Origin: Bacillota bacterium
GTDB lineage: Bacteria; Bacillota; Clostridia; Lachnospirales; Lachnospiraceae
Direction of reading: 5' to 3'
NCBI GenBank assembly: GCA_023409835.1
Contig: JAEYQV010000143.1
Span: 1 to 35,652 of the forward strand
Length of the DNA stretch: 35,652 nucleotides
Part shown: piece after piece, positions 7,492 through 15,073 of the stretch
Layout: each line of letters begins with the position of its first letter
Position numbering within the stretch: position 1 is the first letter of the stretch
Made by a program: the position numbers and the translations under genes
The notes under the pieces: model-generated
What the model was told of the DNA's origin: nothing
Databases searched by the model: none
Seen by the model: only the letters and a program-made list of their open reading frames with translations

Positions 7492-7962
7492 CTATTCCGC
7501 AATATCAATCAGCTCTGCTCCGATATAGTCAATCAGCTGCTCCCGGGAGATACAGAGCTGACAGCCCCGGACTCCGGCGCTAACCGTGATCTCATCATAA
7601 AGAATTGCCGTCTCATCCATATAAGTGGGGAATTTCTTCTTCATCCCGATGGGGGAGCAGCCTCCCCTGATGTAGCCGGTTGTATTCAGCAGATCCTTGA
7701 CATGCAGCATCTCGATCTTCTTGTCACCGATGGCCATTGCGGCTTTCTTAAGGTTCAGCTCCAGATTGACCGGGATACAGAACACTACAAAGCCCTTCTT
7801 CTCGCCCTTTGCCACCAGCGTCTTGAAGACCTGCTCCGGAGGCATGTCAATCAACTCCGCCACATGCTCTCCTCCCAGATTATTCTCATCTACTTCATAT
7901 TCCATCGCTCTGTAGGAAATACCCGCCTGCTCCAGCAGCCGCATTACATTTGTCTTTATCAT
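7492..7962 (-). CDS. ybaK: YbaK/EbsC-type aminoacyl-tRNA deacylase
   Basis: YbaK proteins hydrolyse Cys-tRNA(Pro), a proofreading step against mischarging by ProRS. The 156-residue protein has the family's conserved lysine (Lys47 in QVFKTLVAKG) and the GGCSPIGMKKKFPTYMDET loop (100-118) with the GxxSPxG signature. The full family length is present. AGGGTGACCT precedes the ATG at 7962. It lies between rng (60-bp gap) and the DUF1576 gene; both interrupt the rng-rplU synteny. Confidence 0.92.
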   Translation of the reverse strand: MIKTNVMRLLEQAGISYRAMEYEVDENNLGGEHVAELIDMPPEQVFKTLVAKGEKKGFVVFCIPVNLELNLKKAAMAIGDKKIEMLHVKDLLNTTGYIRGGCSPIGMKKKFPTYMDETAILYDEITVSAGVRGCQLCISREQLIDYIGAELIDIAE

Positions 7963-8022
7963 AGGTCACCCTGCTAATATTAATCATGAAATACTTAACT
8001 GTTACATCCTTACTGCCTTTAA

Positions 8023-9234
8023 TTATTCCTTCATCTGCTCGTGAAGGGGTTTACGGACCTTCTTTCTGGTTACTTCCACCAGCCCCAGGGCCGTCATGTC
8101 CACCAGGGTCGTTTTCACCGGATCCAGCTTGAAATAATCCTCCAGCTCCTCCATTAAGAGGTCTTTATTCTTCTTAAGCTCCATATCAATAAAATCGATG
8201 ATGATTATTCCGCTTAAGTTTCGAAGCCTGATCTGCTTCGCGATCTCCTTTGCCGCTTCCCGGTTCACCTTAAGAAAGGTTTCCTGAACCTGCTTCTTGC
8301 CGGAAACGGCCTTACCGGTATTCACATCAATGACCGTCAGTGCTTCTGTGGGCTGGATAATCAGGGTTCCGCCGGATTTTAACCAAACCATCGGTTTAAC
8401 GGCATCCTTAAGCTTCTCGGTGATTCCGTACAGATTCGCAAGACTAAGAATTGAATCCTGATAAAGCTTCAGCTTCCCGATATCCTCGGTTTGATATTCT
8501 TCCAGGTAGTCCTTCATATGTCCATAGAGCTCAGGATTATCGGTAATAAACTCGTCCACATGATCCGCATAACCGTCTCTGATATCGCAGATATAGCTCG
8601 GGGGCGTACTGTACAGCAGGGAAAAACGGCTCTTATGAACTCCGTATCTTACTATGCTTTCAAAGAGCTCCACCAGCTTGCTAAGCTCATCCAAAATCAC
8701 TTCCTCCTGCATGAAGGCTGCATTCGTGCGGATAATAAAGCCATATTGCTTATGCTCATATCGCTTTACCAGTTCCTTCAGCCTGCGTCGCTCCTTCTCA
8801 TCCTCAATCTTTGCAGATACTCCGATGGTTGCCTTCCCATAGGTTAGAGCTATATACTTTCCGGTTAGATTAATATTCGAGGTCACCACAGGTGCCTTGG
8901 TCTTCACATCCTCCTTCGACACCTGAACAACCAGCTCATCTCCGATCTTCACCTTAACCTCTTCCAGTTTATCCGACAATTCCTTATCCTGAAGCTGTGC
9001 CATAATCGGATAGCGGTTCTCGGACATGGAATAATAGCACATCCTGCCCTCCGCAATTTCAACAAAGGCAGCATTGATGTTCTTTATAATATTCTTTACT
9101 TTCCCAAGATAAATATTACCGAGGATTCCCTCCTCCTGCGCGGCATTTACAGATACCTGCACCATATCCCTTCCTTCAAAGAAGGCCGAGATAATTTTAT
9201 TATCCTGTTTTGTTATCACAAGCTTCTGATCCAT
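8023..9234 (-). CDS. rng: ribonuclease E/G family protein, short form
   Basis: RNase E/G cuts single-stranded RNA and matures rRNA and mRNA. The 403-residue protein has an N-terminal S1-like segment (about 36-112), the 5'-sensor region, and the DNase-I-like catalytic core with the magnesium ligands Asp303 (TVIDVNTGKAV) and Asp347 (IIIIDFIDM). It stops at ALGLVEVTRKKVRKPLHEQ, just before where E. coli RNase G has the CPxC zinc-link used for dimer formation, so that element is missing. GGGAG precedes the ATG at 9234 by 7 bases. It follows the DUF2344 gene by 164 bp. Confidence 0.93.
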   Translation of the reverse strand: MDQKLVITKQDNKIISAFFEGRDMVQVSVNAAQEEGILGNIYLGKVKNIIKNINAAFVEIAEGRMCYYSMSENRYPIMAQLQDKELSDKLEEVKVKIGDELVVQVSKEDVKTKAPVVTSNINLTGKYIALTYGKATIGVSAKIEDEKERRRLKELVKRYEHKQYGFIIRTNAAFMQEEVILDELSKLVELFESIVRYGVHKSRFSLLYSTPPSYICDIRDGYADHVDEFITDNPELYGHMKDYLEEYQTEDIGKLKLYQDSILSLANLYGITEKLKDAVKPMVWLKSGGTLIIQPTEALTVIDVNTGKAVSGKKQVQETFLKVNREAAKEIAKQIRLRNLSGIIIIDFIDMELKKNKDLLMEELEDYFKLDPVKTTLVDMTALGLVEVTRKKVRKPLHEQMKE

Positions 9235-9398
9235 ATCCAGCTCCCGAGGTATTGTTAATTACTTAATTGCTTATCATTACAGCTGCATTCATAATGATCG
9301 AAATATCATGCATTTCCTTAGGATATACAAATGTACTTTTCATGATAGATCTGTACTGATTCTGTTAATAGGCCTCTACCATTTCCGCATACAGCGGG

Positions 9399-10280
9399 TC
9401 AGCGCTCCAGCATATCCAGTGGAATGAGCTTTCTGCTGTCTTCCTCCCTGGAATAGACCTCCAGGCGGTGTACCTGCCAGGCAAAGCTCTGAAACTCTGC
9501 CCCGAGTCGGTCAAGAAAGGCTTCCATGACAAGCTCCGGCTTCAGATTCGCAGCACTTCCCGTATCCAGCTGAAGATAAACCTTGATACCATTCTCATAG
9601 ACATCTGCCACGCTCTCCGGCTGAATATCCTGCCGAGTTGCTATTCCTTCGTTATTGGCATCTAAAGCTTCCCCCGTAACAGAGCCTTCCCTGCGGTCAG
9701 AAGCCGTATTCTTCAAGTTACTCTTCTTAAGCTCTTCATACTCCTTCTGATCAAAAGCAAGAAAGTAAATCATCGGCTTAATATCAACCGCCTTCTCTTT
9801 CGTCTTAGTCTTCTTATCGATTACAATTTCCTCGGCGGAATAGAATTCCTTCAAGGCCTTGTGGAATTTCTCAGGGGAATTGATGCATTCGGGGACCGTA
9901 TAGCCATCCTTTAAGGACACCAGATAGTCCGCTGCGGATACCTGTGCCATGGCGGTTACATTCTTCTGATTCTCTTCCCGCTCCTTTAAGAATCGGTAGC
10001 CGATGATCCGAAAGCCCTCCGACATGACCGCATTCAGCCTGTCCATCATCACCTCGGGCGAATCAGAGGATAACAGCTGTACGTCAAGATATTCACCGTC
10101 GCTGGTCAGCCCGACTCCTAAGGGAGCCGCAAAGGACATAATCTGATGGGGGTTAAAGCCCTTCGAATATTCATTATCCATTCCGGCTCTGCGGAAGGCC
10201 TTCTGGAAATATCTCATAACATCCAGATGTCCGATGAACTTCATTGCTCCAAACTTCTGAAATTTAACTCTTACCTTCAT
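9399..10280 (-). CDS. DUF2344 / TIGR03936 protein, partner of the radical SAM gene
   Basis: The 293-residue protein starts MKVRVKFQKFGAMKFIGHLD and contains SKGFNPHQIMSFAAPLGVG, hallmarks of TIGR03936 (DUF2344). The family is often fused to, or next to, TIGR03960 radical SAM proteins; its function is not established. Here the ATG at 10280 overlaps the stop of the radical SAM gene by 4 bp (ATGA), with GGAGG 6 bases upstream, so the two are translationally coupled. A low-complexity stretch (about 187-220, rich in Ser, Ala, Glu) separates the conserved N-terminal part from the C-terminal part. Confidence 0.9.
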   Translation of the reverse strand: MKVRVKFQKFGAMKFIGHLDVMRYFQKAFRRAGMDNEYSKGFNPHQIMSFAAPLGVGLTSDGEYLDVQLLSSDSPEVMMDRLNAVMSEGFRIIGYRFLKEREENQKNVTAMAQVSAADYLVSLKDGYTVPECINSPEKFHKALKEFYSAEEIVIDKKTKTKEKAVDIKPMIYFLAFDQKEYEELKKSNLKNTASDRREGSVTGEALDANNEGIATRQDIQPESVADVYENGIKVYLQLDTGSAANLKPELVMEAFLDRLGAEFQSFAWQVHRLEVYSREEDSRKLIPLDMLER

Positions 10281-12271
10281 ACGGCACCTCCTTCAAAGCA
10301 TACCCCGCCGCCGAAGGCCTTCCCACCACAGTTAGAGCAGGTCTGCCGGCAATTCGGCGTAACGGTTCCGGCCTTTGCCCGCTTATATTCTCTAAGCAGG
10401 AAGCCCTTAGATACACCCGCATCGATGAAATCCCAGGGGAAGATCTCGTCTTCCTCTCGTTCTCTACTGGTGTAGAATTCCATCGAGATACCGTTTTTCT
10501 CGAAAGCTTCCACCCATTTCTCATATTGGAAATGCTCGCTCCAGGAATCATAGAGACAGCCTGACTGATAGGCATCATAAATCACCTTGCCAAGCCTCCG
10601 ATCCCCTCTGGCAAATACGCCCTCGAGTACACTTAATTCCGCTTCGTGCCAGTTAAATTTAATACTCTTTCTGTTCAGCTGTTCGTTGAATTTTGACCGT
10701 AAGAAGCGCTGTTTATTGATATACTCTTCACTGGTGTTCATTCTGGACCATTGGAAGGGGGTAAAGGGCTTCGGTACGAAAAACGAGGTACTGGAGACAA
10801 TGCTTACCTTACCGTTACGCTGATCCTTCGGGATCTTATAATATTCCCTTGCAATCAGGTCAGATAACACGGCGATCCCTTCGATGTCCTCCTCTGTCTC
10901 TGTCGGAAGTCCCATCATGAAATACAGCTTGACCCGGTTCCAACCGCTCTGGAAGGCATCAGCCGCACCCTTGAGGATTGCCTCCTCCGTCAGTCCCTTA
11001 TTGATAACGTCCCTGAGTCGCTGGGAGCCAGCCTCCGGAGCAAAGGTCAGACTGCTCTTCCTTACATCCTGTACCTTACTCATAACATCCAGAGCAAAGG
11101 CATCGATACGCAGGGACGGCAGGGAGATATTCACGCCCTTCTGTCCGAACTCTTCAATCAGATAGTATACCAGCTCCTGAAGCTTCGAGTAATCACTGGA
11201 GCTTAAAGAACTTAAGGATATTTCCTCCTGTCCGGTAGAAGCCAGCATCTCATGGGCACATTTCTTCAGATATTCGATATCCCGCTCCCTGGTTGGCCGG
11301 TAGATCATACCTGCCTGACAGAATCTACAGCCGCGGATACAGCCTCTCTGTATTTCTAAAACGACACGGTCCTGAGTGACCTTAATAAAAGGTACCAGCG
11401 GCTTGGTCGGATAATAAGCTTCGCTTAAATTCATTTCCACCTGCTTCTTTACCTGATCGGGAGCGGTGGGCTCCTTCTTCGTAAATTCTGCGATGGTTCC
11501 ATCCTCGTGGTACTCTACCTCATAAAGGGAGGGCACATACATTCCCTCAATCTGTGCTACACGTCTTAGAAATTCTTTCCTGGACCAACCCTTTTTTCCG
11601 GAACGTCCCTCTTCCATGGAACGTCCCTCTCCCATGGAATGTCCTTCCTGCATGCATTGTCCTTCTTCCATGGAATGTCCTTCTCCCATGGAATGTCCTT
11701 CTTCCATGGAATGTCCCTCTTGCATGCATTCCTTATAGACATCCAAAATCTTATCATAGGCTGTCTCACCTTCTCCGATATAGAAGAAATCAAAGAAATC
11801 CGCAATTGGTTCCGGATTATAGCTGCAGGGACCTCCGCCGATGACAATCGGGTCCTCCTCGGTTCGGTCCTTCGCGTAGATTGGAATTTGCGAAAGCTCC
11901 AGAACCTGCAGGATATTCGTATAACACATCTCATATTGGAGGGTGATACCAAGAAAATCAAAATTCTTAACCGGCTCCTGACTTTCCAATGCAAAAAGAG
12001 GGATATTGCGCTCCCTCATCAGCTTGTCCAGATCCACCCAGGGTGAATAAACACGTTCACAATAGGTATCCTCCCGACGGTTCAATATATCATATAATAT
12101 TTGAATTCCCAGATGTGACATACCGATCTCATACACATCGGGAAAGCACATACAAAACCGGATATCAACTTCCTTCGGGTTTTTCACCTTCATATTAACC
12201 TCACCGCCGATATAGCGGGCAGGCTTCTCAACGGACAATAATATCTCATCCGATAGTGCTAATTTTCTCAT
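10277..12271 (-). CDS. TIGR03960 family radical SAM protein with hexapeptide repeat
   Basis: This 665-residue protein has an N-terminal B12-binding-like region (about 35-175), the radical SAM core with the iron-sulfur motif CIRGCRFC (Cys311, Cys315, Cys318), and a cysteine-rich tail NCRQTCSNCGGKAFGGGVC. TIGR03960 proteins have no proven substrate; because they lie beside rng and ribosomal genes, RNA or ribosome modification is a common guess. Residues 183-224 are seven copies of a hexapeptide of the form M-x-E-G-H/R-S, encoded by 18-bp repeats. The start at 12271 has AAAGGA 8-9 bases upstream; the 20 codons before it cover the promoter. Confidence 0.92.
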   Translation of the reverse strand: MRKLALSDEILLSVEKPARYIGGEVNMKVKNPKEVDIRFCMCFPDVYEIGMSHLGIQILYDILNRREDTYCERVYSPWVDLDKLMRERNIPLFALESQEPVKNFDFLGITLQYEMCYTNILQVLELSQIPIYAKDRTEEDPIVIGGGPCSYNPEPIADFFDFFYIGEGETAYDKILDVYKECMQEGHSMEEGHSMGEGHSMEEGQCMQEGHSMGEGRSMEEGRSGKKGWSRKEFLRRVAQIEGMYVPSLYEVEYHEDGTIAEFTKKEPTAPDQVKKQVEMNLSEAYYPTKPLVPFIKVTQDRVVLEIQRGCIRGCRFCQAGMIYRPTRERDIEYLKKCAHEMLASTGQEEISLSSLSSSDYSKLQELVYYLIEEFGQKGVNISLPSLRIDAFALDVMSKVQDVRKSSLTFAPEAGSQRLRDVINKGLTEEAILKGAADAFQSGWNRVKLYFMMGLPTETEEDIEGIAVLSDLIAREYYKIPKDQRNGKVSIVSSTSFFVPKPFTPFQWSRMNTSEEYINKQRFLRSKFNEQLNRKSIKFNWHEAELSVLEGVFARGDRRLGKVIYDAYQSGCLYDSWSEHFQYEKWVEAFEKNGISMEFYTSREREEDEIFPWDFIDAGVSKGFLLREYKRAKAGTVTPNCRQTCSNCGGKAFGGGVCFEGGAV
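11600..11725. repeat. 18-bp tandem repeat inside the radical SAM gene, seven copies
   Basis: Units begin at 11600, 11618, 11636, 11654, 11672, 11690 and 11708, consensus on + GGAATGTCCTTCTTCCAT. On the coding strand each reads ATG-(GAA/GGA/CAG)-GA(A/G)-GGA-C(A/G)T-TCC. A worn eighth copy (GKKGWS) follows in the gene. The 18-bp period keeps the frame; the repeat lies between the B12-binding-like region and the radical SAM core, where it would make an acidic, polar linker. Confidence 0.95.
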
Positions 12272-12302
12272 TTCGTTTGTCCTTTCATCATTCCTAACCG
12301 TT

Positions 12303-12331
12303 ATTATAACTGAAAGAACGATAAAATACAA
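12303..12331 (-). promoter_or_regulatory. promoter of the radical SAM - DUF2344 unit
   Basis: Minus strand: TTGTAT (12326-12331), 17-bp spacer, TATAAT (12303-12308). Transcription would start about 25 bases before the ATG at 12271. Confidence 0.72.
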
Positions 12332-12428
12332 CGAACATTCATAGTAATTCTACATTCAAGGTGGTTCATACTTTGAAACATGCCTGGCCATGTCAGTCGT
12401 AAAATGTTCAGATAATAAAGAAGTGTCC

Positions 12429-13034
12429 TTATTTCAGCAGGGATACAATCAGGTCCTCCAGCTCCATCAGATTATCCTTTCCCATGACAAGCTCCTGCAC
12501 CTTCTGAGTGGAGAAATCCCCTATTTTAAAATTGAATTTATCTATCATAAATATGCTTATGAAAATTACTATGGCGCATATGGTACGGATAATTAGAAAA
12601 CGGAAGGCAGCCGCTTCCTGAGCCGAATTATCCTCCTGTGTTGTATCCTGGGGTTGTTTTTCGATTTTCGTCCTTCTCTTTAAGGATAATGCAGGATGAA
12701 GGATATCGTTTTCCTCCACCGGAAGGTCCATCCCCTTATTCATCACCTGCATTGAATTCATCTGCCTTAAGCAGGCTTCTCTGGCCTGCCGGATGTACTC
12801 CGCTCTCGAAAGCTGCGGCATGGAGCTATTGTTATCCCACGGCTCCCCTACCGTATCAGGAAGCTCACTCTGTACTTCCTTCGCCACCAAGGAATTCTCT
12901 GTTGAAGCAACAATCCGGGCGGGCACTCTCTTCTCGTCATAAACCCGCCCCGTTGCAAAAAGGTTCTCATTAATATTGTTGGACAGATTCTTCTCAATCT
13001 GATGCAGTATCTTATCCTCAGCATTTGCATCCAT
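12429..13034 (-). CDS. single-pass membrane protein of unknown function
   Basis: I do not recognise this 201-residue protein. It has a long polar N-terminal part (1-140; Asn, Glu and Gln-rich, with the segment SMPQLSRAEYIRQAREACLRQ), one membrane segment (about 145-165, FLIIRTICAIVIFISIFMID) and a short amphipathic tail that would face outside. No signal peptide is seen, so the long part is probably cytoplasmic. GGAGGG precedes the ATG at 13034. It lies upstream of the radical SAM gene on the same strand, but that gene has its own promoter. Codon use matches the neighbours, and it may be a lineage-restricted protein. Confidence 0.75.
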   Translation of the reverse strand: MDANAEDKILHQIEKNLSNNINENLFATGRVYDEKRVPARIVASTENSLVAKEVQSELPDTVGEPWDNNSSMPQLSRAEYIRQAREACLRQMNSMQVMNKGMDLPVEENDILHPALSLKRRTKIEKQPQDTTQEDNSAQEAAAFRFLIIRTICAIVIFISIFMIDKFNFKIGDFSTQKVQELVMGKDNLMELEDLIVSLLK

Positions 13035-13323
13035 CCTAATCCCTCCACTCTAACGAAGCCTTTTCAATCAATTCAGCTTAAATCAATTAAAACTCCGATG
13101 CTTGTATTCACAATTCATTATATGGAAGGAGTTGGTCACTTATTCCTTATATTTATGAACCGATGACCTTCTAATTCCAAGGCTGGAACCAATATTCCCC
13201 GGAAGTAAAGTCATCAAAGCCGGCGTAATAGCTGCTTAGTATTAGCAAATATAGAGAACCGAATAGCTTCCTCTGGTAACCAACTTCCAACATGATGAAA
13301 CGATAAATCGTTCCAATTGTTAA

Positions 13324-13408
13324 AACCGGATTGGTTGCCTGAGGCAGCTATCCGCTAAAAAAGCCAGGCTTGTGCAACCGGATACCTGCCTATGGCAGTC
13401 AACCGCTA
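13324..13408. repeat. imperfect 33-bp direct repeat in the 13035-13466 gap
   Basis: Copies at 13324-13357 and 13376-13408 share AACCGGAT, then GCCT-N2-GGCAG, then CCGCTA. The 432-bp gap holds no gene: apart from this repeat I see a small palindrome AACGAT-AA-ATCGTT (13299-13312), a TATAAT on the minus strand at 13117-13122 that may serve the membrane protein downstream, and the deacetylase terminator. Confidence 0.6.
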
Positions 13409-13451
13409 TCAGAATCGCATGCTGATAGCAGCTACGGTTACAAAAGCCTGG
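13357..13451 (-). terminator. terminator of the deacetylase gene with a three-way junction
   Basis: The outer stem pairs 13364-13380 with 13435-13451 (CCAGGCTT with AAGCCTGG, then the CAACCG/CGGTTA region, one mismatch). The loop holds two more stems: CTGCC/GGCAG (13386-13390 / 13394-13398) and GCTATCAG/CTGATAGC (13405-13412 / 13422-13429). T6 follows on the minus strand (13362-13357). One outer pair is a G-U wobble on minus but a C-A mismatch on +, favouring the minus transcript. It starts about 15 bases after the stop codon. Confidence 0.72.
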
Positions 13452-13466
13452 GGCTTAATTAAAAAA

Positions 13467-14279
13467 TCAATTCGTATTCTCGCTTACCAGCTCCTCCAGT
13501 GTCCCAAAGCTGTAGCCCATCTCCTCCCACTTCGAGAGCAGCTCATCCAGGATTTCAGAATTTGTTTTGGAGGTACTGTGGAGAAGTACGATTGCTCCGG
13601 GATGAATTCTGCTTAACAGCTTACTGAAGGCCTGTTCCCTTGTAGGCTGCTTATCATTATACCAGTCAACATAGGCAAGGCTCCAGAAGAAGGTCTTATA
13701 ACCGTTTTCCTTCGCCATCTTCAGATTATTAACGCTATATTTTCCCTGCGGTGGCCGGTAGAATTTGGCCATCTTCTGACCGGTTATCGACTCATAGGTC
13801 GCCTCCAGATCCTGAAGCTCCTTTAAGAATGACTCCTGCGAGCTGATACTGGACATGTTCGGATGATGATAGGTATGATTGGCTACCGTATGTCCTTCCT
13901 CGACCATCCGTTTCACCAGGTCGGGGCTCGAAGTAACATAATTACCTACCAGAAAAAAGGTTACCTTAATATTGTGCTTCTTTAATGCATCTAAAATCGT
14001 TGCTGTATATCCATTCTCATAACCGGCATCAAAGGTCAGATAAATTGTCTTCTTGTTCGTATCACCGATATAATAGGCATCGTAACGCGAGAGCTCTGCT
14101 GCGGTGGCCTTGCCGGTCGGAGGCTTGCCATCCTCTGAGAAGCCCAGTCCCCAGCTTTCTGCCTTTAGCATATCCTTATCATGAGCATTCGCTATCATGG
14201 CAATACCGCCACCGGAAAAATAAGCTGCCAATAATATCACCGCACAGATTATGTACTTTTTATTGTGCTTCAGCCACAT
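13467..14279 (-). CDS. pdaA: PdaA-like polysaccharide deacetylase
   Basis: PdaA removes the N-acetyl group from muramic acid in spore peptidoglycan, a step to muramic delta-lactam needed for germination. The 270-residue protein has an N-terminal signal anchor (10-30) and a NodB domain: motif 1 LTFDAGYENGYT (Asp84; the second Asp of the usual TFDD is Ala, as PdaA enzymes often have Asn there), motif 2 NHTYHHPNM (His135, His139), motif 3 RPPQGKYS (175-182) and LLHS with His234. A possible -10 box (TATAAT, minus strand, 14309-14314) lies just upstream, so it may have its own start after the regulator gene; the ribosome site (GGGG) is weak. Confidence 0.9.
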   Translation of the reverse strand: MWLKHNKKYIICAVILLAAYFSGGGIAMIANAHDKDMLKAESWGLGFSEDGKPPTGKATAAELSRYDAYYIGDTNKKTIYLTFDAGYENGYTATILDALKKHNIKVTFFLVGNYVTSSPDLVKRMVEEGHTVANHTYHHPNMSSISSQESFLKELQDLEATYESITGQKMAKFYRPPQGKYSVNNLKMAKENGYKTFFWSLAYVDWYNDKQPTREQAFSKLLSRIHPGAIVLLHSTSKTNSEILDELLSKWEEMGYSFGTLEELVSENTN

Positions 14280-14330
14280 AGTTAACCCCGTAAAATCATT
14301 ATTACTATATTATATTGTCGTATGGCCGGT

Positions 14331-14960
14331 TTAATCTCTTTTTTTCAGATACTGTACCGCAATCTGGGTTCGATGCTCCAGACCGGTCTTCTCCAATATC
14401 GTACTGATATGATTCCTAACGGTGCCGTTGGTAAGGAACAGCGTCTCCCCAATCTCCTTATTGGATAGTCCCTCTGCAATCAAACCGACAATCTCCATCT
14501 CCCTGGGAGAAAGCATCAGTTCAAATACACTATTTCCGGTTGTGTTCGAGGATACTCTTTGTCGGATGAACTCCAAAATATCTGCCTGGAATACGGTTCC
14601 TCCGCTGTTAATGACACGAATCGCCGAGAGAATCCGTTCTGCCGGGCTGTTCTTTAGAATATAGCCGTTAACTCCGGCCTTAAGGGCTCGAAGAATCAAC
14701 TCCGGCTCGTCAAAGGTAGTCAAAAGTAAGGGCGAGGACAGCTTCGCCGCCATAATCTCCTCCGCAGCACAGATTCCGTCCATCACCGGCATACGTATAT
14801 CCAGCATAGCGATATCCGGTTTATACTGCCTGCAGAGCTCCACCGCACGAAGGCCGTCTGCCGCAGCCCCTAAGAATTCCATATCCGGCTGCGTCTCAAT
14901 TATCATCTTAAGCCCTTCCCTGATGATGGCATCATCATCTGCAATTAATATCCGTATCAT
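14331..14960 (-). CDS. NarL/FixJ-family response regulator
   Basis: The 210-residue protein has a receiver domain with the acidic pocket IADDDA (Asp8-Asp10), the phosphorylated Asp54 (AMLDIRMPVMDG) and the conserved Lys near 104 (LKNSP), then a LuxR-type helix-turn-helix (about 145-205, LSPREMEIVGLIAEGLSNKEIGETL). GGAGG precedes the ATG at 14960; the 12 codons upstream are not used. It is the last gene of the exporter-kinase-regulator run, 113 bp after the kinase, with a hairpin in the gap. It is the likely binder of the palindrome at 19608-19623. Confidence 0.95.
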   Translation of the reverse strand: MIRILIADDDAIIREGLKMIIETQPDMEFLGAAADGLRAVELCRQYKPDIAMLDIRMPVMDGICAAEEIMAAKLSSPLLLTTFDEPELILRALKAGVNGYILKNSPAERILSAIRVINSGGTVFQADILEFIRQRVSSNTTGNSVFELMLSPREMEIVGLIAEGLSNKEIGETLFLTNGTVRNHISTILEKTGLEHRTQIAVQYLKKRD

Positions 14961-14991
14961 AATATCCTCCATTTCCGGTAAGTGTCTAATG

Positions 14992-15022
14992 AGCAATGAA
15001 AGCGGATACCGCTTCCATTGCT
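14992..15022 (-). other. 14-bp hairpin between kinase and regulator genes
   Basis: AGCAATGAAAGCGG (14992-15005) pairs with CCGCTTCCATTGCT (15009-15022) around a 3-nt loop. The one irregular pair is G-U on the minus transcript and A-C on +. No T-tract follows, so it looks like an mRNA processing or stability element that could set the kinase to regulator ratio. Confidence 0.55.
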
Positions 15023-15073
15023 GCAGCCGTAAGCCCAGTCACAGATCAAAACTCTACCGATCTTGTATTCCGT

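Noticed and set aside
11547..12046. Extra open frames in both strands over the 18-bp repeat
   Set aside because: They are open only because the 18-bp repeat lacks stops in several frames; the radical SAM frame explains the region.
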